In this document: positions 13,901 through 23,400 of the stretch, piece after piece
Layout: every line of letters begins with the position of its first letter
Numbering within the stretch: the stretch's first letter is position 1
NCBI GenBank assembly: GCA_914767715.1
Contig: OU612066.1
Coordinates: forward strand, 253,001-317,000
Direction of reading: 5' to 3'
DNA from: Membranipora membranacea
Lineage: Eukaryota; Bryozoa; Gymnolaemata; Cheilostomatida; Membraniporidae
Length of the DNA stretch: 64,000 nt
Made by a program: the position numbers and the translations under genes
The notes under the pieces: model-generated
The model's database searches: none
Told to the model about the DNA's origin: nothing
The model's input: the letters and a program-made list of their open reading frames with translations, nothing else

Positions 13901-16900
13901 ATTATCCTATCATTACAGTGAACTCTGCAGCTACTATATTGTCAAAAGCTAGAAAGCCTGTTATCGTAATTGGAAGTCAAACTTTACTACCTCCAATTCC
14001 CGCTGACACAATCAGGGAGAGTTTAGAGGTGAGTGATGATTTAGTGACATTGAGTTTGAGACTTACAGACAGATGTTCACTCATGTCTGTGTGAGCTCAA
14101 CAGCTCCCACCCTTCAGGTAGAATCAGAATTGATCACTTAGTCTCTGTATATAAGGGAACCTGCCACTCACTTAGTCGATGTATGTAAGGGAACTCGGCG
14201 TTAGATAAAGATCGTGCAGCACTAGTTTGCAATTTAAACTGAAGGCAAACCGCTTCCGCAACCTACAATGGAAACATTTGGCTTTGTGGCTACCTGAATC
14301 TTACAATTTTGAGCCATGCACAATGCTCTTACATCCCACAGTAAACCTGTTACACTCCCTAAAGTATGAAAATAATCACGGATTTATGTTTAGTGATCTG
14401 TGCTAGAATTGTTTTCTTCGCTGATAATAATACTGGATTTTATTTTGGAAATTCCTTCCTTCTTTTTTTCCACTTTTTTTGGCAGTCCATTTATTCCATA
14501 AGTAGAATGCCTTCTAATTTCAAATAGTGCCAAAAAGCAAAAAATCAATTTTCATACTATATATTATATACTTTATATATATGATTTAGAATTATTCCAA
14601 AAGATTTTGTGAATTTTGATAAGTGAAATTTAAAATGCCGTGACGCACTTCGTCCTTTTATCATCAATTTTTTTCACAATAGTTTCTATTTATGAGACTA
14701 TTTTACAAGCTTTCTTACTGTAGACTTTAGGAGTTCCGTGTTTTCTGGGAGGAATGTCTCGTGGACTGTTGGGTAGAGATTCACCCATACAATGTAGACA
14801 GAAGAGAGGAGAATGTCTGAAGGAGGCTGATACTATTATACTACTGGGATCTGTGTGTGACTTCAGGCTTGGCTACGGTAGATCTCTCAATAAAAAAGCT
14901 CAAGTAATCGCTGTAAGCAGAGATAAAGGACAGCTATACAGGGTGAGCTTATCGTCATAACAAACATAAAAAACAGAACCCGCTAGATTGGAAGCTGTTA
15001 ACCTGACACTGGCTCCTCCTATAATACTTATTATATGGTATCGGTCTCTATGTTCACATGTGCGTATTTACAGAATAAATTCCCACCTCCAATTTGGAGA
15101 GTGAACGACATATCCAGAGGATAGCCCCAGAGGATAGGCTCAGAGGATAGCAGGTTGTTTCCTTCTTATAATCTTATATGTGCTTTTATTGCCTATTTTA
15201 GAACTCAGACATGTTCTGGAAGCCGACTCTGGCTGTACAAGCTGATGCCGGTACTTTTATAACTCAGCTCTCACAGAGAATAGGCAAACTAGTATATGAT
15301 GAGGATTGGCTGTCTAACCTCAAACAGAAGGATAATAATAAAGAGGAAGCTAATCGGTCAGTAGTTTAGTTTCGGGTTACTCTTCACTCTTAGACATCTT
15401 TTTAGCCCCCCTATGAGTGCTCCTGTTCACACCCCTGTAGTTTATATTATGTATTACAGTAAGAAAGGAGAGGAGGAGACAGATAAACATCTGAACCCCC
15501 TCAAGGTTTTACAGACTTTAGAAGATGTAGCTGGTGACGATGCTTTGTTTGTGGCTGATGGTGGAGATTTTGTTGGTACTGCTGCATATATCCTCAGGTA
15601 CAATCAATCCCACTTAGTTATATATATACTCAGGTACAATCCCACTTAGTTATATATATACTCAGGTACAATCAGACTTAGTTATATATATCCTCAGGTA
15701 CAATCAGACTTCGTTATATACATACTCAGGTATAATCAGACTTAGTTATATATATACTCAGGTATAATCAGACTTAGTTATATATATCCTCAGGTACAAT
15801 CAGACTTAGTTACATATATACTCAGGTACAATCACACTTAGTTATATATATACTCAGGTACAATCAGACTTAGTTATATATATCCTCAGGTACAATCACC
15901 CTTAGTTTTATATATACTCAGGTACAATCAGACTTAGTTATATTATATACTCAGGTGGAATCAGACTTAGTTATATATATCCTCAGGTACAATCAGACTT
16001 AGTTATATACATACTCAGGTACAATCAGACTTAGTTATATTATATACTCAGGTGGAATCAGACTTAGTTATATATATCCTCAGGTACAATCAGACTTAGT
16101 TATATACATACTCAGGTACAATCAGACTTAGTTATATATATACTCAGGTACAATCACACTTAGTTATATATATCCTCAGGTACAATCAGACTTCGTTATA
16201 TACATACTCAGGTATAATCAGACTTAGTTATATATATACTCAGGTATAATCAGAGTTAGTTATATATATCCTCAGGTACAATCAGACTTAGTTACATATA
16301 TATATATATATACTCAGGTACAATCACACTTAGTTATATATATATATATACTCAGGTACAATCACACTTAGTTATAATCACTCAGTCACACTTAGTTATA
16401 TATATATATATATACTCAGGTACAATCAGACTTCGTTATATATATACTCAGGTACAATTACACTTAGTTATATATATCCTCAGGTACAATCAGGCTTAGT
16501 TATATATATATACTCAGGTACAATCACACTTAGTTATATATATATATATATATATATACTCAGGTACAATCACACTTAGTTATATATATATATATACTCA
16601 GGTACAATCACACTTAGTTATATATATATACTCAGGTACAATCACACTTAGTTATATATATATACTCAGGTACAATCACACTTAGTTATATATATATACT
16701 CAGGTACAATCACACTTAGTTATATATATATACTCAGGTACAATCACACTTAGTTATATATATATACTCAGGTACAATCACACTTAGTTATATATATATA
16801 CTCAGGTACAATCACACTTAGTTATATATATGGTTGTAATCAGATACGATCTTTCCTTCCTAGTTTTATGTATATACTCTGACTTAGTGGAGAAGGGACT

Positions 16901-19418
16901 ACTATCAGACTCCTTAGCTATATCAGGGAGGGTGAGATCCCATCCTCCTTAGCTACATGTAGGAGATAATTGAGTAATTGGGTCCTGAGTAATATTTTTC
17001 AGCTTATAATAAGAGCCACCCAAATATCAAGTATTATGGAGGCATTGATATATATTGTCCTAATATGAAGAGTTTAGAGACTATATTGCTTGTATTACAG
17101 ACCACGAGGACCGCTCTTATGGTTAGATCCCGGAGCGTTTGGTACTCTTGGTGTAGGTGGAGGTTTCGCTCTCGGTGCTAAGCTATGTAGACCTGACTCT
17201 GATGTATATATTATATATGGTGATGGCTCTCTAGGATACAGTGTAGCTGAGTTTGACACTTATACCAGACACAAGGTAATTATATCAGATTAGATGCATC
17301 CTGGGATTGAGTACTGGTTACACAGTGAAGTCATTGTGTCATCAAGGCTATATGTGTGCATTAAAGGGTTACAACTTTCATATTTTGATATCCCCTCTAA
17401 CATGTATAAAGTCCATGAAGCATGCAGTATTATATTATGTGCTTATGATGATGTCAGTAGAACAAATATTAGAAGCGTGATAGTGCAATCATAGTCACAG
17501 CTCACCTATCGAAGTAACTGCTCGAAAATCACTTTTATGAGAAAAGACACAAAACTCGCAACCATTGCTCATAGTAGTTACCGCCATGATTAACAACAAA
17601 CTTTTGTATGTTGGTTTGAAAGACCTGGAATAGCTGATGGTTAAGTTAAGGACATGCTGACACAGTTTAAGACTAACTGTCACTGTTTGGGATCTCCGTC
17701 AGTGCTAGCTAGAATTTCAACCTCGTACCTGGACTAAGATCTAATGATTCACATATTATCATACACTTAATACTGTTTTAATTTGATAGACACCAGTTAT
17801 AGCTATAGTAGGTAATGACGCTGGGTGGACTCAGATATCAAGAGAACAGGTTCCAATGTTCGGCAGTAATGTAGCGTGTGCTCTGGAGGTAAGTCTTGAT
17901 ACTACTGAATCATGAATACTTGTATTTATGGTCAGCAATTATCTTCAATAATAAACTTTTATTCTACAGTTTGACGCAGTTCATCACTTTGGGAAACAAA
18001 ACAGCCACTTCCATTTCTACACATCATCAGGCATACTATGTGCCATACATAATCAACCTATATTATAGTCAGGATGTGGTGTTCAGGTCAGGTCAGGTCA
18101 GGTCAGGCTTAGGATGATAAGCTTGCTACTGGTAAACACTGTAACCCAGTACCACCTGCCACTTGGTTGAGGCCCCCGGCGACTAATCCGGAGTACCCAC
18201 TGGCCTTAACAGGAAGTGGGAGGGTAGGTAGACACCCTGGTAGGACAAAAACAAAACCTGCCTCTTAGAGCGCAGGCATCTTGGGTCTTGCGCTCATCTA
18301 CCAGCGCCCGGTGTTACAGTAAACACTGTACTAGTGCACTGATCAGCTCAGCTTAGTCATCATTGGATCCTAGGGTTTGGATTAATCCAAATGTTCCTAG
18401 ACTGAAGATTTATCTCCACCTGCGATTGGAGAAGTTAGTTACCACGGGAAATTGTCAATAGGTCATTCAGCTTTTTTTGAGGCACTGTCGCTACAGTGCG
18501 ATTATGCTACTGAGCTTCATATTACTCATAATGTGGTATTGAAGTACTCTATAACTCTATGGTCTGTGCACTTTTGATGTGGTATCCTTAGTACTACGCT
18601 TATGAAGTAATAATGTGCTGTTGGTCCAAATACTCTGTTTATTTTCCCACCGCTTAGCATGCAAACTATGTTGAATTTTCACCTTAATATAGGCCTGTTT
18701 CAGAAATTTTCCATCCTCAAACTAGACCACTCCAAGTTATGGTTGGCTTCTGCTCTTCCATATTTGAGACTATGGTATTATCCTTGTTCATCAATTATTT
18801 TCAGTGCGCCCATATATAATACTATTGTTTTTTTCACGCCTCAAGTTTTTGTTTTTATCAACTGACCCGTATGCAGAAAACGTCACAAATTAATTCGCCA
18901 AAATTTCCATTGCAAAAAACACCAGGTAATACTTACAGGGCTCAATATCACTGACTGCAACGAATCCCTTACTGACAGCAAGTGCTATTGTAATAGGTAT
19001 AGACTGAATTGTCCTCAGCTGTACTAATCAAGTTTCATTGAGTTATGGGTTCTAAAACTTGGTTCGACATAATTACAGTTGTATTACCATCATAGTTCTC
19101 AGCCTATTTACTCTTGTGGTGGTATTTAATTACTCAGCCTATTTACTCTTGTGGTAATTCAGTACTCAGCCTATTAACTCTTGTGGTTGTGGTATTGTAG
19201 TACTCAGCCTATTTACTCTTGTGGTATTGTAGTACTCAGCCTATGAGTTGGTAGCTCAGGGTTATGGTGGAGATGGAGTAAAACTAGATAGAAGTAATGA
19301 GGCTGATATGGAGAAGATATACAGAAAGGCTATAGATGATAGTCGTAAGGGTAAAAGCGTACTTCTTAACTTTCTCATAGGAAAAACTAACTTCAGAGAG
19401 GGTAGTATATCAGTCTAA
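4908..19418 (+). CDS. ILVBL: ILVBL / 2-hydroxyacyl-CoA lyase 2, complete, 13 exons
   Basis: This is a ThDP-dependent enzyme of the acetolactate-synthase-like family. The vertebrate ortholog (ILVBL, HACL2) is an ER membrane 2-hydroxyacyl-CoA lyase acting in fatty-acid alpha-oxidation. Exons: 4908-5036, 5321-5479, 5713-5883, 6828-6966, 13144-13255, 13540-13640, 13919-14028, 14724-14942, 15202-15356, 15460-15597, 17101-17275, 17790-17888, 19233-19418. All have GT-AG borders and matching phases and sum to 630 codons plus stop, against 632 aa in human. Exon 1 encodes an N-terminal membrane segment (about residues 9-30). The catalytic Glu lies in [12 protein letters not shown] (exons 2/3). The ThDP motif starts at GDGSLGY (exon 11) and ends at VGNDAGW (exon 12). 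The protein ends REGSISV. Intron 4 (6967-13143) contains a Toll-like receptor gene on the other strand. Introns 10 and 12 contain arrays built from splice sites. Confidence 0.95.
6475..6645. repeat. 24-bp minisatellite in ILVBL intron 4
   Basis: About seven tandem copies of a unit close to AACATGTGCTAGTAACAC with short variable parts. It is not close to a splice site. Confidence 0.85.
7438..7570. repeat. 11-bp minisatellite in ILVBL intron 4
   Basis: About eleven tandem copies of TAGTGACTGTA with a few TAGTGACTGTACAG variants, ending in two TAGTGCTAGTA copies. It lies about 470 nt after the exon 4 donor. Confidence 0.9.
7572..7695. repeat. Dispersed repeat with hairpin, copy 1
   Basis: A roughly 53-bp segment containing ATTAACCACCGATCAATGCA and AAGCAAATAAGACCAT recurs with few differences at about 44996-45048 in the MZB1-like gene. 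In this copy AAGCAAATAAGACCAT is followed about 60 bp later by its complement ATGGTCTTATTTGCTT, so the element is a hairpin MITE. The second copy seems to carry only the left part. Confidence 0.75.
8178..12081 (-). CDS. TLR: Toll-like receptor (LRR-TM-TIR), complete, 4 exons
   Basis: This is a type I membrane pattern-recognition receptor signalling through a cytosolic TIR domain. Exons on the minus strand: 12081-9730, 9585-9429, 9118-8970, 8351-8178; phases agree and give 943 codons plus stop. I start at the ATG at 12081 because a signal peptide follows directly ([10 protein letters not shown] then a hydrophobic run); an in-frame ATG 47 codons upstream is less likely. The first exon encodes a Cys-rich N-cap, roughly 20 LRRs, one C-cap ([15 protein letters not shown]), a TM helix (about [17 protein letters not shown]) and TIR box 1 (YDVMISF). 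Exon 2 carries box 2 ([23 protein letters not shown]). Exon 3 carries [20 protein letters not shown] and RPTTY, and exon 4 the box-3-like [11 protein letters not shown]. One LRR C-cap next to the membrane is the single-cysteine-cluster (vertebrate-like) layout. The exon 3 donor (ACATAT|gtgata) is weak; an alternative is at TTG|gtgagg. The gene lies wholly inside ILVBL intron 4. Confidence 0.92.
8200..8262 (-). repeat. 15-bp tandem repeat coding the TLR C-terminal tail
   Basis: On the minus strand about four copies of a 15-bp unit (GAGGCTAGGAGG plus TCT or CCT) encode [10 protein letters not shown] repeats just before the stop. The tail is therefore strongly basic-acidic and lies outside the TIR fold. 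Copy number may vary between alleles. Confidence 0.85.
8585..8960. repeat. 22-bp minisatellite in TLR intron 3
   Basis: About 17 copies of a unit close to GTGTGGTATGTTTGTGGGTA (plus strand). In the direction of TLR transcription the array starts some 10-25 nt after the exon 3 donor (8969) and fills most of the intron. Open frames read through it are repeat translations and not genes. Confidence 0.95.
12885..12992. repeat. About 24-bp tandem repeat in ILVBL intron 4
   Basis: About five copies of a unit containing CACACAAATATATACATATC, in a longer TACATA-rich low-complexity stretch (12720-13010). It is 150 nt upstream of ILVBL exon 5. The open frame over it is low-complexity. Confidence 0.85.
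15588..16832 (+). repeat. About 32-bp minisatellite made of splice-donor copies (ILVBL intron 10)
   Basis: Some 35-40 tandem units follow the pattern CTCAGGTACAATCA then (G/C)ACTTAGTTATATATA. The first unit overlaps the exon 10 / intron 10 junction (ATATCCTCAG|GTACAATC), so each later unit repeats the last exon bases and the start of the intron, including a CAG|GTACAA donor. Some units have longer TA runs. Intron 10 is 15598-17100. Confidence 0.95.
18064..18115 (+). repeat. CAGGT pentamer repeat
   Basis: A short tandem run of CAGGT occurs near 18085-18110 in ILVBL intron 12, just before the SINE-like insertion. Confidence 0.6.
18144..18318. mobile_element. GC-rich SINE-like insertion with 12-bp target duplication
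   Basis: This 175-bp block is clearly more GC-rich than its surroundings and is bounded by perfect direct repeats GTAAACACTGTA at 18132-18143 and 18319-18330. Direct repeats of this length are typical of target-primed retroposition. The minus strand begins with a segment (GGCGCTGGTAGATGAGCG) that could be a diverged A-box, but a clear B-box is not visible. It could be a SINE or a truncated retroposed RNA. Confidence 0.6.
19085..19243 (+). repeat. Tandem array built on the ILVBL exon 13 acceptor
   Basis: Five imperfect units contain ACTCAGCCTAT followed by TTACTCTTGTGGT. The last unit runs into exon 13 (ATTGTAG|TACTCAGCCTATGAG), and one earlier unit also has ATTGTAGTACTCAGCC, so alternative AG acceptors are present upstream. 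The true exon start at 19233 is set by phase and by the match of YSAYE to the family. Confidence 0.85.
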
Positions 19419-20485
19419 GATCGGCAGTCATCTCCTCCTTTAATCTGCTTTACTACTGCAGGGTACAGATCCTGGTCTGTTTATTAATGGCTTTATATGT
19501 TGGTGGAGGCTTTTTTCTGATTGTCTTTGAGAAAAAAAACTATTGTGAAAAATTTAATGTTTTTTTTATTATCCGTCATTTATGTATGCATTCTTTGATT
19601 GAGAAAATTGAATTGGTAAGGGTCCACTATAATACAATTTTAATTTTGATATAAATCATTCTTTATTGTGTATTCTCTGATCTGAAATGCTGCCAGAAGG
19701 TAATGTTTAATAAAAATATAATTCTGTTTAATTACAAAAACAATTTGGCTCATTGATTTCTGACATAAGATGGAGACGCATCTGTATGTCTTTAGTAGAT
19801 CAAAGAACTTCTTTTAGCTGATTTGTAGGATTGTTATCACGTAGTCACATTTTCCAATTAAGATATAATCACTCAGTGACGCCACTGTGACAATCAAATC
19901 ACAGCACAACAGCAGAGCAGCGGGGGTCTCGCTGAACAAGATCCAGGTTCTGCTAATTCTTTGCAGTCTAAAAATCAGAATATTTAAGTTTCATCTAAGA
20001 GGCTATTTTCAAGTTATTGATCACCACTTTATTACATTAAAACATAAAAGCCATATAGAGCAGATAACACAAGTAAACTTTAAGCCTGTCAACACTATGA
20101 GAGTAGAAAATAAACAATAACAGCAACCAACTATAGGTAGAAATTATCTTAGAGATAATGAGGCTAGGCTAGCACCAATGATTTATTTAAGATGTATTTA
20201 GTACGAAAAAAACGTATATGATTACCCTATCATATAATACAAAATAAGTGTATTGAGGAATTGATATTTCTCTGAGTGGGAAACAGCTGATACTTAGAAG
20301 TCAATACCAAACCACAACCATAACCAAACACTAGAAGTAGATATAGGGCATGAGTTACACATACGGCCCTGAGTTACACATACGGCCCTGAGTTACACAT
20401 ACGGCCCTGAGTTACGCAGAGGAGCAGCCAGGGAGGGTAGAGGCAGTCAACTATCCCAAACTCCCTGGTGGGGGCAGCTCAGTAT
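19419..20485. other. Intergenic, between convergent ILVBL and CRBN
   Basis: This stretch contains the 3' ends of both genes. AATAAA-type signals on the plus strand include one near 19709 (AATAAAAATATAA). Near 20350-20415 there are four copies of a 19-bp unit GAGTTACACATACGGCCCT close to the CRBN stop. No gene is visible. Confidence 0.6.
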
Positions 20486-23400
20486 TTATATTACTATCGG
20501 TAGTCGCCTCCTCCGTTGTGTATCAGACTCTGTGAGGTTATTAGGGTCCCTTCTAATACCTGGTATAAGTCCATTTCTAGTCAGTCCATAGAATGATACG
20601 GGTTGTAGTGTTGAGTTAGTAGCAGTAAATCTCCATCCTTTGTGATGTCCGCACACTCTACAGTTTACTATAGTCCATGCATACCTGACAACAATTATAT
20701 CACTGACAATCTGGTGTTTAGCACAAAGTAATTATGTCTAATATAAACCAGTACATCAAGGAAACAAATCATATTTTTACTTCGTAAATGATGTGCTCAA
20801 GCTAATCATGATACAGGCTATCACAAATGCTCACCAAAATTGTTAATTAAAACAATGATTTTTAAGCATTGTACAGTAAAAGTTGAATGTATGAAGGATG
20901 TAATAGATAGCTAGACTAGGTAACTTACCCAGGGAACCAGCTGTATTGTGTACTAGCTGTACCAATAAGAGATAGATACTTAGCCCTATATACAGTCAGT
21001 GTTTCGTGTACAGCGCCGTGTGGATTTACATAAGTACCCATAGGTCCTTCATATGATAAACTGAATATATCTGTCTTCTGAGCGATAGTGGAGTTACACA
21101 TTCTACATGCCAGACCTGTGTACTAAAAACAAAACAAACAGTGAGAAAGGTGTAGTGCTGTGTCTGTTATTTCTCCAGTCAGTACTTGTCTGTACTTGTC
21201 AGTACTATTGTCAGTACTTGTCAGTACTTGTCTGTACTTGTCAGTACTTGTCTGTACTTGTCTGTACTTGTCAGTACTTGTCTGTACTTGTCTGTACTTA
21301 GTTATTTACTTATGGTATGTCAGACATATTAATGATGATGCGTGAAAAGGTTCTTTCAGTTAGAATGAAGTTTTTTTGGCCTTATCCAGTTTATCTTTCT
21401 GTTTAAAGCCCTCACTATATCGGTTTTTCGATAAGGCAAATTTGATCCTGAACCCTTCACTCAGAAGATTAGACTTTCATCAAGTTTTGCCTTAGTATGG
21501 TATCATCTGTAAATGATCTAGGAAGATAACTCTGAAAAGCACAACCCAATGATGAGCAAGAAAGATACATCTAGAGTGAAATTAGTCGTGGATATGGATA
21601 GTCGTGGATAGTTTGTGTTCAGCTGGCAGGTCTCAATATCTCAACCAGAAATGTGCTGAGAACATAGACTTAAAGCTGCGTTTACATGTGAGACAAATCT
21701 GCTAAAAATAACAACTCCGATACAGGTCACCAATTTGACTGACCGTGTAAACAGTTAATCTGTGTTTAAATCGGTGTTTAAATCTGTATTGTTCAAAATC
21801 GTTCACTTGTGACAATGTCACAAGTGAACGACAAATATTCACGATTATGAATGGTTCAGCCAATAAACTAACTAGTTGTCTCACTAGCCGATCAGAGACA
21901 AGTTGAGTTGGAAGTTTGTGTTGAAATCGGTTAGGCATGAACAGTGTGTAAATAGCGTATCGTTGACATGTTGACAGACAACGATTATAGAGCAGATTCA
22001 TAATCTGTGTCAGAGTTGTTATTATTAGCCGATGTGTAAACGCAGCTTAATAATAAACCTAGACAGGACACTGTATATAGCTGAAGTGAGGCACTTAATT
22101 ATGGTGACGCGACGTCACTGGAGGGTGTAGAAACAGTGATTTTTACTCATAGCAATCATTGATTTACCGTTCCCAGCTCGGGTTAAATATTGATAACTCG
22201 ACTGGCTTCAATCGGAATTTAAGTTTGAAAATTGCAATAGATTCAGCAGCTTCTGGCGATCACTTTGATAGTCGGTTTAGCTCCATAGCTCAAATATTAT
22301 CAACAGAGCAAGCTATTTAAAACGGTGCATAGACTTAAAGCTATAATTTTTTTTGCAGTTTCAGTCCTGATTAAATTCTAATATCTCAAACAATTTTGTT
22401 GGAATTTTGAGTTTAAAACTTACAATAGGTTCAGTAGCGTGTGGAGATCATTTTGATGGTCTCTTCTGCCTTGTAGCTCAAGTATAACCAGGGAGTTCAG
22501 GACTTTCTTCTTTGCTACCCCTTTCCATCAGCCAATAATTGTGTCATTATTAGTAGTATAACGGTTTTCAATTGCTTGCTCGTTCGGTTATACCAACGAG
22601 GAAAGTCCTAAACTCCCTGGTTATACTTGAGCTACAAAGCTAAACAGACCTTGAAAATAATCTTCACAAGCTACTGAATCTATTGCAAATTTCAAACTCA
22701 AAATTCCATCAAAATTGGTTGAGATATAAGAATTTAATCAGTACAAAATTATAGCTTTGAGTCTATGCACCGTTTTCAATAGCTTGCTTTTTTGATAATA
22801 TTTGAGCTACGAAGCTAAATAGACTATCAATATGATCACAAGAAGCTGCTGAATCTATTGCAATTTTCAAACTCAAAATCCCATCCAAATTGATAGGAAA
22901 TAAACTTTAAATCAGGGCTGAAACTGCAAAAAAAGGTTATAGCTTTGAGTCTATGTACTGTTTTCATTAGCTTGCTCTTTTGATAATATTTGAGCTAAGA
23001 AGCTAAACAGACTATCAAAATGATCACCAGAAGCTGCTGAATCTATTGTAATTTTCAAACTCAAAATTCCAACAAAATTCTTTGAGATATAAGCATTTGA
23101 TCAGGACTGAAACTGCAAAAAGAATTATATGCACCGTTTTAAATAGCTTGCTCTTTTGATAATATTTGAGCTATGGAGCTAAACCGACTATCAAAGTGAT
23201 TGCCAGAAGCTGCTGAATCTATTGCAATTTTCAAACTTAAATTCCGATTGAAGCCAGTTGAGTTATCAACATTTAACCCGAGCTGGGAACGGTAAATCAA
23301 TGATAGCTATGAGTAAAAATCACTGTTTCTACACCCTCCAGTGACGTCGCGTCACCATAATTAAGTGCCTCACTGCCTCAATGCTAATGCTCCATACAGT

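Noticed and set aside
15588-16832. CRISPR-like regular array
   Set aside because: Units are tandem without unique spacers, contain the host gene's splice donor and lie in a eukaryotic intron.
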